DNA of 64,000 bases from Xenorhabdus cabanillasii (GCF_003386665.1 NZ_QTUB01000001.1:3534001-3598000); one strand, 5' to 3'. Positions 16,004 through 25,657 are shown, counted from the stretch's first letter. Notes: generated from the letters alone by a model not told the origin. Numbers and translations are program-made.

Positions 16004-18541
16004 TTAACTACCTGCAGATATATTTTTCTCTAACCATTCTTCCAGATTACTGCCAAAACGCAGACTGCGCCATAACTGGAATATGTTCTCTTCATGGCGA
16101 TAATTAAGCCTGACTTCTCGTTTTTTATCCACAACTGGATTGACCCCATTGATTTCTGATTGCAGTACCAAAATACCCAGATTATCAAGTGTCACATATG
16201 CCTTAGAACGACTAATTTCCAGATAACGCAACCAATCCATCGCCACACCCGCAGTTAAATCATTTTTCCCTATAGAGTCAACCGTATCCTTGTCCAGCCT
16301 TAATGTCAGATCGCCATCATTAGCTATCCATCCTTGCTGAATAATCCACTGATTATCATTTAATAACACAGGCAATTCACCGCTGATTTTCCCTGACATG
16401 GCAAGTTGTTTAACTTTTAATACGTCGAATAATTTACTCACACTCAACTTGTTAAAGTTCAATACAGCAGCCTGTTTTTGGGGCAGTTGCAATTTATTTA
16501 ACCTGAGCTTGCCATCCAACATATCAACATTCACATTAGACAAGGTTAGCGGCTGTATTTCAGTCGGAGGATAAAAACCTTGTAAATCCGCTGATACATT
16601 GTCCATATCAAATAATCCATTAACAGTCTTTATCCTGAGCTGAACAGGCGACCTTACACCTAATTGCCAGGTACGTTCCTGTAAACGCCACGGCAACACA
16701 AAGTCCACCCCACCAACGTTTCCATTCTTCAGCCACATACCCGCATTTTTTACTACCCAGTGCCCTCCTGCACGTAATCCTTGTCCTCTGGCCGCCGAAA
16801 ATGCGGCTTGTGCATAGATATTCCCACCACGCACGATGAGCCCCAAATCAGCAGGGATCAAAGTTTGAAACGCCAGCAAAGATTGTCTCGGCCAGCGCGC
16901 TTCTCCCCTTAGCCTTGTGCCATCCCAACGCCCATAAACGGGTATTGGCCCAATACCCTTCCCGTGCAATTTACCGTTTAACATAAAATTATTGGGTGAC
17001 TGGCCAGTCAAGGTTGCCCGGAATTCAACGGGAGGCAAAAAACTACCAGAGCGAAAATCCGTTCGCAGGGCAGAAAGTTGTAAATCTCCCATCAATGCAG
17101 GTTTAGTCACTGAACGCTCCCATACCAACGGTTTCATCAACTGTAAACGCGGAGCCTTCATCTGTACAAGACCATATTCGATAGTATCAAACCCCGTATT
17201 TAGTGCATTTACCGTTATCTGTGATTGCTTCCAGCTTCCTTTACCTGAGATATCCCATTTCGCCTTCAGTGGCGGTAAATCACCATTTCCCCAATAGCGC
17301 CAATTCCAGTTTCCCTGATCGGGTATAAAATCTTCGGCATAACCATCAAAATGCAGCCTGAATGTTCCCCAATAACTCTCTTTTGCTGTTACTATCGCCT
17401 GTAAGCGGCCGGTGAAACCATTACGGGTTAAATAAGTTCCTGCCAAAGGTAAGCGGGCTTCCTTGACAGTAAAATTTTCACTGACTTTCCCCCAGCCCCG
17501 GAATAGTGATCCGGGCTGGAATGTAATTTTAGGTGTAGCCAGTGAACCTGTGACGATTGCCGGCAACGACATCGTTATGATCATTTGCCCTCTGTTCATT
17601 TGCCCGGTTAACTGAAGAGGAATATGAGCATTCGTTAAGCTGATTGGTGTCGGTTTTATGGAAAGAACAACATTACCCTTACCAAATTCATTCTGAGTGA
17701 GCAGATTCACTCTCCCACTCACCTTCATACCATTAAATCCTTTTTTCCACTGTTCGAGGGTAAGATCCACTCCGCCGGATAACGGTTGAGCCGCACTTAT
17801 CCAACGCCATTTACCATTCCGGATCACAAATTGAGATTGACTGAATGACCATGGTAATTCAGCCCATAGCTGCGGTTCGTTTTTTTCATGTACATTTTTT
17901 TCATGTACATTGTCGGCCTTCGGTTGGGTATGAGTGTTCAGTTGGGTAACTGTGAATTTCCCATTCTGCCCCTGCCATTCCAATTCCATCAGCAAAGGTT
18001 CAGAATACTGGCTGCCAGACAACTGCCCCTCTATCCGATGTCCCTGACGTGATGAGTCAAATTTGAGCTTTCCGGCAAATTCCTGCCATGGTGCAGGAAC
18101 AAAGTGATCAATGACCAATTTAATCGCCGGAATAGAGGACAATATTTCGCTAACAGATATAGATAGTGGCGCAGGCTGTGTATTCGTCGCTGGTAATTGT
18201 GATAAACATTGGCTCTGACTATAAACTTCAGCAATATGTAGATCCCAATAGCGCTCTGTACCCTGCTTATTACGCGAGTATCCGGCAGACAAACCGGATA
18301 TCCTGAGCAATTCACATTCTTGTATCTGCAACGATAAGTGATCGAGCAGTAATATATCCTTTTCCCACTTTGGTTGAGTTAACGAAAGAGTCATCCCCTG
18401 TGGCAACCAATGACTGGCAATCAGTGGCAGCCAACGTGGAAGTGTAAACCAACCAATCAACACTGATAATACCAACAGTATTATCATCACTGCGAACACT
18501 CTTAATATCCTGGTCATCTGTTCTTGAACTCTTCTTTTCAA
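16004..18541 (-). CDS. ydbH: YdbH, AsmA/TamB-like intermembrane lipid transport protein
   Basis: An 845-residue protein with one N-terminal membrane anchor (VFAVMIILLVLSVLIGWF, about residues 15-32) and a long periplasmic region of repeated beta-strands, as in TamB and YhdP. Recognised YdbH features include the C-terminal half with GGNIYAQAAFSAARGQGLRAG, and QPLTLSNVNVDMLDGKLRL. In E. coli (879 residues) it works redundantly with TamB and YhdP to carry phospholipids to the outer membrane, bridged by YnbE. Divergent from ldhA as in E. coli. The partner genes ynbE-ydbL are 0.9 kb downstream behind an insertion. A near-duplicate short motif, NVHEKNVHEKNE at about residues 217-228, is a small in-frame repeat. 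Confidence 0.93.
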   Translation of the reverse strand: MKRRVQEQMTRILRVFAVMIILLVLSVLIGWFTLPRWLPLIASHWLPQGMTLSLTQPKWEKDILLLDHLSLQIQECELLRISGLSAGYSRNKQGTERYWDLHIAEVYSQSQCLSQLPATNTQPAPLSISVSEILSSIPAIKLVIDHFVPAPWQEFAGKLKFDSSRQGHRIEGQLSGSQYSEPLLMELEWQGQNGKFTVTQLNTHTQPKADNVHEKNVHEKNEPQLWAELPWSFSQSQFVIRNGKWRWISAAQPLSGGVDLTLEQWKKGFNGMKVSGRVNLLTQNEFGKGNVVLSIKPTPISLTNAHIPLQLTGQMNRGQMIITMSLPAIVTGSLATPKITFQPGSLFRGWGKVSENFTVKEARLPLAGTYLTRNGFTGRLQAIVTAKESYWGTFRLHFDGYAEDFIPDQGNWNWRYWGNGDLPPLKAKWDISGKGSWKQSQITVNALNTGFDTIEYGLVQMKAPRLQLMKPLVWERSVTKPALMGDLQLSALRTDFRSGSFLPPVEFRATLTGQSPNNFMLNGKLHGKGIGPIPVYGRWDGTRLRGEARWPRQSLLAFQTLIPADLGLIVRGGNIYAQAAFSAARGQGLRAGGHWVVKNAGMWLKNGNVGGVDFVLPWRLQERTWQLGVRSPVQLRIKTVNGLFDMDNVSADLQGFYPPTEIQPLTLSNVNVDMLDGKLRLNKLQLPQKQAAVLNFNKLSVSKLFDVLKVKQLAMSGKISGELPVLLNDNQWIIQQGWIANDGDLTLRLDKDTVDSIGKNDLTAGVAMDWLRYLEISRSKAYVTLDNLGILVLQSEINGVNPVVDKKREVRLNYRHEENIFQLWRSLRFGSNLEEWLEKNISAGS

Positions 18542-18823
18542 CCTGAATACAACTTCCTGTTATGATAGTCTCATATCAGATTAGTAAGTCGGTTTATTAT
18601 ACAGGTTAGGTATAATAGCTTAACAAGTGCTTTGTTCGAGTATAGCGAGAGATAGCGCCGAAAACCTATCTCAGTAGATGCCATTATTGCCAGCAGCTAA
18701 CATCTGTGTTTAGCCCACGTAATTAGTTAGCATCTATACAGTTAACACATAGCAAAGTGAATTCAACGAGTAGCTCGAATGAAATTAAGAATCACACAGT
18801 CAATATATGGCGGAGATAATATT

Positions 18824-19819
18824 ATGAAATTAGTCGTTTACAGTACAAAACAATACGACCGAAAACACTTTGAGTTACTCAACCAAAAACTTGGCCTTGA
18901 TTACCATATTGAGTTTTTTGACTTTCCCCTCAGTCCACAAACCGCGAAAAATGCCGTTGGTGCAGATGCTGTTTGTATTTTCGTTAATGATGATGGTGGA
19001 TGCGAGGTTCTGAAAGAGCTGGCAGAAATGAACATTAAAATCCTGGCATTACGTTGTGCCGGCTTTAATAATGTCGATCTGGATACTGCCAAAGAACTGG
19101 GTATTAACGTTGTTCGTGTTCCGGCTTATTCACCGGAATCTGTTGCCGAACATACAGTCGGATTGATGCTATGTCTGAATAGACGTATCCACCGAGCCTA
19201 TCAACGCACTCGGGATGCCAATTTCTCTCTTGAAGGGCTGACAGGCTTCAACATGTATCACCGCACCGCAGGTATTATCGGTACTGGAAAAATCGGTCTT
19301 GCAACCTTAAGGATCCTAAAAGGCTTTGGTATGCATTTACTGGCACATGATCCCTATCCAAATCAGGAAGCATTAGACCTTGGTGTGAAATATGTGGATT
19401 TAGATACTTTGTATGCTGAATCTGATGTGATCTCACTACACTGTCCAATGACACCTGAAAACCATCACTTACTGGATGAAACAGCGTTCAGTAAAATGAA
19501 AAATGGTGTGATGGTCATCAACACCAGCCGGGGTGCTTTAATTGATTCTATTGCCGCTATCAACGCATTGAAACAGCAAAAAATCGGGGCATTGGGGATG
19601 GACGTATATGAAAACGAGCGCGATTTATTCTTTGAAGATAAATCAAACGACGTTATTCAAGATGATATTTTTCGTCGTTTGTCTTCCTGCCATAATGTTT
19701 TGTTCACAGGCCATCAGGCATTTTTGACAGAAGAAGCATTAACCAGTATCAGTGAAACAACGTTACAAAATATCCAACAACTCGCTTCTGGTGAATCCTG
19801 CCCGAATCTTGTTGGATGA
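18824..19819 (+). CDS. ldhA: Fermentative D-lactate dehydrogenase LdhA
   Basis: A 331-residue D-2-hydroxyacid dehydrogenase. The start at 18824 (MKLVVYSTKQYDRKHF) matches E. coli LdhA and has GGCGGAG upstream; the frame is open 15 codons earlier but without conservation. The NAD-binding glycine motif GTGKIG is at 153-158, the catalytic arginine lies in INTSRGALID, the glutamate in VYENERDLFFED and the histidine in LFTGHQAFLT. It reduces pyruvate to D-lactate with NADH during fermentation in the cytoplasm. The gene order ydbH / ldhA-hslJ is as in E. coli, with hslJ starting 23 bases downstream. Confidence 0.97.
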   Translation: MKLVVYSTKQYDRKHFELLNQKLGLDYHIEFFDFPLSPQTAKNAVGADAVCIFVNDDGGCEVLKELAEMNIKILALRCAGFNNVDLDTAKELGINVVRVPAYSPESVAEHTVGLMLCLNRRIHRAYQRTRDANFSLEGLTGFNMYHRTAGIIGTGKIGLATLRILKGFGMHLLAHDPYPNQEALDLGVKYVDLDTLYAESDVISLHCPMTPENHHLLDETAFSKMKNGVMVINTSRGALIDSIAAINALKQQKIGALGMDVYENERDLFFEDKSNDVIQDDIFRRLSSCHNVLFTGHQAFLTEEALTSISETTLQNIQQLASGESCPNLVG

Positions 19820-19842
19820 AGTCATAAATATCAGGAGATCAA

Positions 19843-20277
19843 ATGAACAGAGCGATTCCATTAGCGGTCGCCACCTTGCTACTTACAGCATGTCAATCTA
19901 CGGGGGTCAGTGCCACAGGAAATATTACTGCTAAAGATTTACAACACCGTAATTTTGCTTTGGTTAGTGTTAATGATGAGGATGTCTCCAATAAAGAAGA
20001 TACAAAATTGTCCATTACGTTTGGTGACAAAATGTTTGTTTCCGGGACAATGTGTAACAACTTTATGGGAGAGGGAAAATTAAAGGATAATGTTTTAACA
20101 ATAAGTAAATTAAGCAGTTCTCAGATATTCTGTGTCAATGAAAAACTCAACAAATGGGATCAGGTCATGGTTGATATTCTGACCCAGGGTGCAAGAGTGA
20201 GTTTAAAAGACAAGCAATTAATGTTGACGAATAAAAGAAACAAGCTGGTTTATACTTTGAAGGAACCTGTTCAATAA
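19843..20277 (+). CDS. hslJ: HslJ-type META-domain lipoprotein
   Basis: A 144-residue precursor with a short leader and a lipobox-like LLTAC (cysteine at residue 17). The META domain (about 32-140) is marked by GTMCNNFMGEGKL and a following FCVNEKL, giving the cysteine and asparagine pattern of HslJ. HslJ is an outer membrane lipoprotein linked to heat shock and novobiocin resistance in E. coli. AGGAG lies 8 bases before the ATG. It is in the same direction as ldhA and closely spaced, so cotranscription is likely, as in E. coli. Confidence 0.92.
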   Translation: MNRAIPLAVATLLLTACQSTGVSATGNITAKDLQHRNFALVSVNDEDVSNKEDTKLSITFGDKMFVSGTMCNNFMGEGKLKDNVLTISKLSSSQIFCVNEKLNKWDQVMVDILTQGARVSLKDKQLMLTNKRNKLVYTLKEPVQ

Positions 20278-20330
20278 TCCAATTAATTAAAGCTATTTTA
20301 CTTTTTGTTCCACATGCTTAGTCTAATCAA

Positions 20331-20357
20331 GATTACCCGGTATGCTGTCGGGTAATC
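20331..20357 (+). terminator. Hairpin terminator after hslJ
   Basis: GATTACCCG (20331-20339) pairs with CGGGTAATC (20349-20357), followed by TGTTCT. Beyond it, up to 20703, about 345 AT-rich bases hold no recognisable gene. Confidence 0.75.
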
Positions 20358-20703
20358 TGTTCTCTATGCCACTCTAAGAGAAACCAGTTAATCTCTCATC
20401 TTCCTGAAATACGATTAGTTATATCTGATGTTGGCTATTTTTGAATCCTAAAAATTTCATATAACACATCCAGTTACTGTTCAATTTTCTGACTCCCTTA
20501 TTATTAAATAAATAGTGGCAGCAACACATAGACAAAATTTTAATTATTCCATGCTAAGACTTTACCAACCTTTTCCTATATATTTATTCAATGGTTAAAA
20601 TACCATTCCATTATTTATTACTTGCGGAATAATCTGAAACACAAGGAGCTTTATCCAGATAAATTTACTATTCAGGCCATCATGTTTTTATATATCTGAG
20701 CAA

Positions 20704-21003
20704 TCAATTTTCAGGGTGTTCCTTGTCAGGATACAATGCTGCACTCCAGTTACTGTAAGTACAGACAAATATAGATGGTTCTTTGCTTGAATAAGACTTG
20801 GCAATGGATTTGATTTTTTCTGCCAGTTGAAGGGATCCTAATGAAGAATTGCCAACATAAGTTCCACTTGGAAGACGATGCCACTTTCCATTAGGGAAGC
20901 GTATAGATCTACTGAATTTATTTGCTGTCATTCTCTTATACAGCTTTTCATATCCTGTAGATCCCGTGCCATACAGTTCCACACGAATTAAATAACTTGC
21001 CAT
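20704..21003 (-). CDS. Small GhoS/DUF2622-like protein
   Basis: A 99-residue soluble basic protein beginning MASYLIRVELYGTGSTGYEKL and ending acidic (DKEHPEN). The layout, a first beta-strand (YLIRVEL), a helix (YEKLYKRMTANKFSRSI), a strand with HRLPSGTYVGN and a later helix and strand (PSIFVCTY), fits the ferredoxin-like small proteins of the GhoS/DUF2622 family. GhoS in E. coli is an RNase antitoxin of the membrane toxin GhoT, but no GhoT-like small hydrophobic partner is adjacent here. The ATG has GGAAAG just upstream on the minus strand. Function is not known; family placement is from pattern only. It stands alone between hslJ and ycgN. Confidence 0.55.
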   Translation of the reverse strand: MASYLIRVELYGTGSTGYEKLYKRMTANKFSRSIRFPNGKWHRLPSGTYVGNSSLGSLQLAEKIKSIAKSYSSKEPSIFVCTYSNWSAALYPDKEHPEN

Positions 21004-21124
21004 TTATCTTTCCTTGTCTTTTGTCTTGACTGCCGAATAGACAAATTATCAGTTTTTCTTCACTGATAAAAGTGGAAAAAACGAGAAGAAAATCCGGCAT
21101 TAATGACAATTTAAGAACTTGAGA

Positions 21125-21161
21125 TATCCATTGATATAAAAACATTTTATATCAATGGATA
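21125..21161. terminator. 17-bp perfect AT-rich inverted repeat after ycgN
   Basis: TATCCATTGATATAAAA (21125-21141) and its exact complement (21145-21161) are separated by 3 bases, ending 6 bases from the ycgN stop. Likely terminator or 3'-end stabiliser of the ycgM-ycgN transcript. Confidence 0.6.
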
Positions 21162-21167
21162 AAATAG

Positions 21168-21614
21168 TTATTCAGGTCTATTTAAAATATGATCTTCCCA
21201 GTCCACTACATCGGATTCACGCACAGCAATGTGCCTGACGGAAATACGCTCTGCGTGCATCGCTGACTTTGAGCCGCTTACTAACGGATGCCAGGGCAGA
21301 AGATTTTTTCCTTCTTCAATCAGACGGTAGGCGCACGTTTTCGGTAGCCATTCAAATGTCACCATATTTTCACGGGTCAATTTGATACAATCAGGTTCAT
21401 AACTGAAACGATCTTCATAATTTTTGCATTGACAGGTTTTGATATTCAGTTGGTTGCAGGCAACATTAGTGAAATAAATTTCGTCAGTATCTTCATCCAT
21501 TAACTTATGCAAACAACACTGACCACAGCCATCACACAGTGTTTCCCACTCTTGATCGGTCATTTGCTCCAGGGTCTTTACCTGCCAGAAAGGTTGAAAC
21601 ATAATTTCTGTCAT
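21168..21614 (-). CDS. ycgN: YcgN, cysteine-cluster protein (UPF0260)
   Basis: A 148-residue cytoplasmic protein nearly identical in motif content to E. coli Ycg[19 protein letters not shown] near residues 27-44, [20 protein letters not shown] at about 51-70, and a further cysteine in LPKTCAYRL. The eight-cysteine pattern is that of the CxxCxxCC zinc/iron-sulfur-type family. The gene begins 9 bases after ycgM. The first ATG is only one base from its GAGG; a second ATG 12 bases further in is an alternative start. The molecular role is unknown. Confidence 0.93.
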   Translation of the reverse strand: MTEIMFQPFWQVKTLEQMTDQEWETLCDGCGQCCLHKLMDEDTDEIYFTNVACNQLNIKTCQCKNYEDRFSYEPDCIKLTRENMVTFEWLPKTCAYRLIEEGKNLLPWHPLVSGSKSAMHAERISVRHIAVRESDVVDWEDHILNRPE

Positions 21615-21623
21615 TCCTCATTA

Positions 21624-22280
21624 CTAAATCACTCTGGTTGTTAAAACATGCTCATTAAGAGAAACGTTCAGAACATCACCAGATTTCAATTCCCCCACGC
21701 CTTCGGGTGTTCCCGTCAGGATAATGTCACCAGGGCGAAGAGTAAAAAATCGTGACATGTAGCTAATCAATGAAATGATTGGCATTCGCATGTCACACGT
21801 ATTGCCGTTTTGACGTAATTCACCATTTACTGCCAGAGAAAGCCGGCTATTTTGTGGATCCTCAAAAGCATTAACAGAGATAAAACCCGAAATCGGGCAT
21901 GCACCATCAAATGCTTTACTCTTCTCCCATGGCTGGCCTGACTGTTTAAATTCACGCTGCAAATCACGCAATGTCAGATCCAACGCAACAGCAAAACCAG
22001 AAATCGCCTGACTGACCCGCTCTTCGCTGGCATTTTTAAGCGTCGAACCGATTAGAACCGCCAATTCAACTTCATGGTGTACAGTGCCTAGTTTTTCCGG
22101 AATAGATATGGGCTGACACAAATCACAAAGAGCCGTTTCAGGTTTTATGAATATCACCGGCTCCTCCGTTATGTCTGAACCCATCTCTTTGATATGTTTG
22201 TCGTAGTTACTACCGACACAAACGACCTTATTAACAGGAAAATCCAGCAGTACCCCCTGCCAGTCTTTATGCTGGTACAT
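21624..22280 (-). CDS. ycgM: YcgM, fumarylacetoacetate hydrolase family acylpyruvase
   Basis: A 218-residue FAH-fold enzyme (E. coli YcgM 219). Conserved parts: KVVCVGSNYDKHIKEMG at the N-terminus, FIKPETALCD, the metal-binding VHHEVELAVLIG (His-x-Glu-x-Glu at about 69-73), the aspartate in ALDLTLRDLQ, and the C-terminal GDIILTGTPEGVG. Homologues hydrolyse acylpyruvates, including oxaloacetate decarboxylation in the human relative FAHD1. It is upstream of ycgN with 9 bases between, as in E. coli, so both are probably one transcript. Confidence 0.94.
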   Translation of the reverse strand: MYQHKDWQGVLLDFPVNKVVCVGSNYDKHIKEMGSDITEEPVIFIKPETALCDLCQPISIPEKLGTVHHEVELAVLIGSTLKNASEERVSQAISGFAVALDLTLRDLQREFKQSGQPWEKSKAFDGACPISGFISVNAFEDPQNSRLSLAVNGELRQNGNTCDMRMPIISLISYMSRFFTLRPGDIILTGTPEGVGELKSGDVLNVSLNEHVLTTRVI

Positions 22281-22327
22281 AGTATTCTTCCTTAGCTGTT
22301 ATCAACTCATTTTTCAAGAGATAATAC

Positions 22328-23410
22328 TCAATCAGTAAGGTGATGAATTCTCTGTTCGATACCATCAGCCATCATACTAACACTGAGAGCAAAATAGTAA
22401 GAACGATTCCAATGCATAATGGTCCGGAAATTTTGCGTCACCCAAAATGCCCTTGGTTCAGCTCCGTCAGTAATTATAATCCAACCTTCTGTTTTATTAG
22501 GTAAGTGTGCAAATTCAGGGGAGAAAACACCTAATGCTTGCCATTGTGAAATAGTTTTGCCCTGTTTTACTTTAATTCCTTCTAAAGTTTCATCGAAATT
22601 ATCCGGTAATGAAACGGCATAACCCCACGGTAATCCTTCCCGCCATCCCTCTTTACGCAGGTAATTAGCCGTAGAGGCAAAAACGTCTTCCTTATTGTTC
22701 CAGATATCAATTTTTCCATCACCATTACCATCAGCAGCATAAGTCAAATATGAAGTCGGCATGAACTGACTTTGTCCCATCGCACCTGCCCAGGAGCCTT
22801 TTAATGTCTGATCATCATCAATATATTTATTTTCTATGATATTAAGAGCCGCTATGAGTTGTTTTATGAAAAAAACTTCCCGACGGCCTTCAAAGGCCAG
22901 TGTGGACAATGCTGATACAACATCCTCCTTTCCCTGAATACGGCCAAAACCACTCTCCAGCCCCCACAAAGCAACGATATAAGATTTCGGAATGCCATAT
23001 TTACGACTTATTTTCTCTAATTCAGGAAGATTTTTTTGATAGTGCTCAACACCCTGTTTTATTTTCCATTCCGGCAGAACACGCTTCAGATACTCATCCA
23101 GAGTCACTTTTTTCTCCGGCTGATTGCGATCCGATTTAATAACTCGTGGAATAAAATGGATATCGGCAAATGCACGCGTCAACGTCTTCTCACTGAAGCC
23201 TTGCTTCCTTATTTGCTGTTTTAACAAAGCCACATAAGCAGGAAACTGAGATGGTTCACGGGAACCAAGTGGGAATTGTTGATCCAGCGCTTTGACTTGC
23301 ATTTGTAATAAAACTGTTGACCCTGAATTCTGCAATATTCTTCCATCGGGTGAAGCACACCCAGTCAGTAATATTACACTCAATAAAGGTACATTGATGG
23401 TTAATTTCAT
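22328..23410 (-). CDS. Lytic murein transglycosylase lipoprotein (MltB/SLT_2 family)
   Basis: A 360-residue lipoprotein: leader MKLTINVPLLSVILLTGC with the lipid-acceptor cysteine at residue 18. The SLT_2 catalytic domain (about 60-300) shows IVALWGLESGFGRIQG, whose glutamate is the catalytic acid, then STLAFEGRREVF, GSWAGAMGQSQFMPTSYLTYA and DGNGDGKIDIWNN, the MltB-type EF-hand-like calcium loop, and SVSMMADGI near the C-terminus. Such enzymes cleave the MurNAc-GlcNAc bond of peptidoglycan from the periplasmic face of the outer membrane. It is not MltB proper, but the MltB-like paralogue found next to ycgL in several enterics. AGGAG precedes the ATG. Confidence 0.92.
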   Translation of the reverse strand: MKLTINVPLLSVILLTGCASPDGRILQNSGSTVLLQMQVKALDQQFPLGSREPSQFPAYVALLKQQIRKQGFSEKTLTRAFADIHFIPRVIKSDRNQPEKKVTLDEYLKRVLPEWKIKQGVEHYQKNLPELEKISRKYGIPKSYIVALWGLESGFGRIQGKEDVVSALSTLAFEGRREVFFIKQLIAALNIIENKYIDDDQTLKGSWAGAMGQSQFMPTSYLTYAADGNGDGKIDIWNNKEDVFASTANYLRKEGWREGLPWGYAVSLPDNFDETLEGIKVKQGKTISQWQALGVFSPEFAHLPNKTEGWIIITDGAEPRAFWVTQNFRTIMHWNRSYYFALSVSMMADGIEQRIHHLTD

Positions 23411-23457
23411 GAACCTCTCCTCTTAATTCAGGATCAAGTCACTGCCAGTGACTCTTT

Positions 23458-23730
23458 TCATCGCTTGGTTGCAGCCAGATGTTCATTGATTAAACTTTCT
23501 ACCGGAGGGGGAATTTGCAAGTAAAATCCTTGCTCGCTCAATGCCTCTTTCACTTTTTCAATATCCGCATTGGCCAATTTTTTTCTTTCTGCTAATGAGA
23601 GCATCATAGAGAACTGTGGTTGACCAAATGCTTTCAATAACTCTTCAGGAACGCGGGAAAAATCTCCTTTTTTTTCAATGTAGAGATAAGTTTGTTCACG
23701 TTTTGAGCTTCTGTAGATTACACAAATCAT
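23458..23730 (-). CDS. ycgL: YcgL domain protein
   Basis: A 90-residue small protein with the YcgL pattern: [20 protein letters not shown], then [16 protein letters not shown] and [20 protein letters not shown], ending LQIPPP. In E. coli ycgL lies beside minC in the same divergent arrangement seen here. The biochemical function is not known. The promoter region of about 134 bases is shared with minCDE. Confidence 0.93.
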   Translation of the reverse strand: MICVIYRSSKREQTYLYIEKKGDFSRVPEELLKAFGQPQFSMMLSLAERKKLANADIEKVKEALSEQGFYLQIPPPVESLINEHLAATKR

Positions 23731-23864
23731 TGTTATAAACTCTTTTAAATTAACACTGCGACTTGCTTGAATAATTCAGTAACTATAACATGCTTATTAT
23801 ATTTAAGAATATCGTATCCTTGGGGCTGTTCCAGGGATCTTAACCTTGCTGAGTCTGAATATCG

Positions 23865-24548
23865 ATGTCACAATCGCCAATTGAGCTAAAAGGCAGTAAT
23901 TTTACGCTTTCGGTCGTTCATTTGCATGATGACCAGCCGAATATTATTCAAAAAGCCATACAAGAAAAAGTGGAGCAAGCGCCTGAATTCCTGAAAAATG
24001 CACCTGTCGTTATCAATATATCCCATTTACCTGTAAATGCAGATATTTTTGCACTCCACCGGGTCATTGAGTCTACAGGATTGCGTGTTGTGGGTATCAG
24101 TGGCTGCCAGGATGAAGAACAACGGGAAATTGTGCTGAAATCCGGCCTTCCTTTATTAAAGGAAGGAAAAAGCCAAAAAGTTCCTAAAGAAGAAAATAAA
24201 CCATCTGAACCTATTTTCAGAAAAACTCGTATAATTAATACGCCCGTCCGTTCAGGACAAAGAATTTATGCTCCAAATAGTGATCTTATTGTCACCAGCA
24301 ATGTCAGTGCTGGCGCAGAATTAATCGCTGATGGAAATATTAATATATATGGTGTGCTACGTGGACGTGTATTAGCAGGCGCATCTGGTGATAGAGAAAG
24401 CCAGATTTTCTGCACTCATTTAAATGCTGAGCTAACCTCTATTGCAGGCCAATATTGGCTCAGTGAAGAAATTCCAGAAAATTTTGTCGGTAAAGCGGCA
24501 AAATTACGTCTGGTCAATAACGAATTAACTATTGAAACCTTAATCTAG
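23865..24548 (+). CDS. minC: Septum site-determining protein MinC
   Basis: A 227-residue division inhibitor. The N-terminal domain (1-105, [17 protein letters not shown]) binds FtsZ and the C-terminal beta-helix domain (about 115-227) contains the MinD-binding [15 protein letters not shown] and the repeated GA/GD turns ([28 protein letters not shown]), the RGR motif being typical. MinC caps and dissolves FtsZ filaments away from midcell. First gene of minCDE, with minD 23 bases downstream. Confidence 0.97.
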   Translation: MSQSPIELKGSNFTLSVVHLHDDQPNIIQKAIQEKVEQAPEFLKNAPVVINISHLPVNADIFALHRVIESTGLRVVGISGCQDEEQREIVLKSGLPLLKEGKSQKVPKEENKPSEPIFRKTRIINTPVRSGQRIYAPNSDLIVTSNVSAGAELIADGNINIYGVLRGRVLAGASGDRESQIFCTHLNAELTSIAGQYWLSEEIPENFVGKAAKLRLVNNELTIETLI

Positions 24549-24571
24549 CCCTTATAACAAGGAATCGCTTC

Positions 24572-25384
24572 ATGGCACGCATTATTGTTGTTACATCTGG
24601 TAAAGGTGGCGTTGGCAAAACCACTTCAAGCGCGGCCATTGCTACCGGCCTCGCACAAAAAGGGAAAAAAACCGTAGTCATTGATTTTGATATCGGGCTG
24701 CGTAATCTCGATCTCATCATGGGATGTGAGCGTCGTGTGGTTTTTGACTTCGTCAACGTGATCCAAGGTGATGCCACGTTAAATCAAGCGCTTATAAAAG
24801 ATAAGCGCACCGAGAATTTATATATTCTTCCTGCTTCTCAAACCAGGGATAAAGATGCTCTCACGCGTACCGGCGTCGAAAAGATCCTGAATGAGTTAAC
24901 TGAGCAAGGATTCGAGTTTATTATCTGTGATTCACCAGCAGGTATTGAGAGTGGTGCATTAATGGCACTCTACTTTGCCGATGAAGCAATTATTACAACA
25001 AATCCGGAAGTTTCATCTGTTCGCGACTCGGATCGAATTTTAGGTATTCTGGCCTCTAAATCACGTCGTGCTGAACGAGGTGAGGGCCCTATCAAAGAGC
25101 ATCTTTTGCTGACCCGCTATAACCCCGGTCGCGTGAACCGTGGTGATATGCTCAGTATGGAAGATGTTTTGGAAATTTTGTGCATTCCTTTAATTGGTGT
25201 CATTCCAGAAGATCAATCCGTTTTACGATCTTCAAACCAGGGGGAACCTGTTATTCTGGACAAAGATTCTGATGCAGGTAAAGCATACGAAGATACTGTA
25301 TTACGTTTACTCGGTGAAGAACGGCCTTTCCGCTTCATTGAGGAAGAAAAAAAGGGTTTTTTGAAACGCCTGTTTGGAGGGTAA
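24572..25384 (+). CDS. minD: Septum site-determining ATPase MinD
   Basis: A 270-residue ParA/MinD ATPase. The deviant Walker A KGGVGKTT lies at 11-18 with the signature lysine at 11 and the phosphate lysine at 16; switch II IICDSPAGIE is at about 115-124. The C-terminal EEEKKGFLKRLFGG is the amphipathic membrane-targeting helix. MinD binds the inner membrane as an ATP dimer, recruits MinC and is released by MinE. The gene is followed after 3 bases by minE. Confidence 0.98.
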   Translation: MARIIVVTSGKGGVGKTTSSAAIATGLAQKGKKTVVIDFDIGLRNLDLIMGCERRVVFDFVNVIQGDATLNQALIKDKRTENLYILPASQTRDKDALTRTGVEKILNELTEQGFEFIICDSPAGIESGALMALYFADEAIITTNPEVSSVRDSDRILGILASKSRRAERGEGPIKEHLLLTRYNPGRVNRGDMLSMEDVLEILCIPLIGVIPEDQSVLRSSNQGEPVILDKDSDAGKAYEDTVLRLLGEERPFRFIEEEKKGFLKRLFGG

Positions 25385-25387
25385 CGC

Positions 25388-25657
25388 ATGGCTTTGTTAG
25401 ATTTCTTCCTGTCGAGAAAAAAGTCGACAGCCAATATTGCCAAGGAACGGCTGCAAATCATCGTGGCAGAGCGGCGCCGTGGTGATGCTGAGCCTGCCTA
25501 TTTGCCCGAAATGAAACGCGATATTCTGGCGGTAATTTGTAAATATGTACAAATTGACCCGGAAATGCTTTCTGTACAGTTTGAGCAAAAAAATGATGAT
25601 ATCTCGGTACTGGAACTTAATGTAACATTACCGGAGGTTGAGGAATCGCCAAAATAA
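25388..25657 (+). CDS. minE: Cell division topological specificity factor MinE
   Basis: An 89-residue protein with the N-terminal membrane-targeting helix [15 protein letters not shown], the MinD-contacting helix [17 protein letters not shown] and the C-terminal dimer domain ([19 protein letters not shown]..). MinE stimulates MinD ATPase and gives the pole-to-pole oscillation. Start codon follows the minD stop by 3 bases, with GGAGGG in the last minD codons serving as ribosome site. It is the last gene of minCDE. Confidence 0.98.
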   Translation: MALLDFFLSRKKSTANIAKERLQIIVAERRRGDAEPAYLPEMKRDILAVICKYVQIDPEMLSVQFEQKNDDISVLELNVTLPEVEESPK

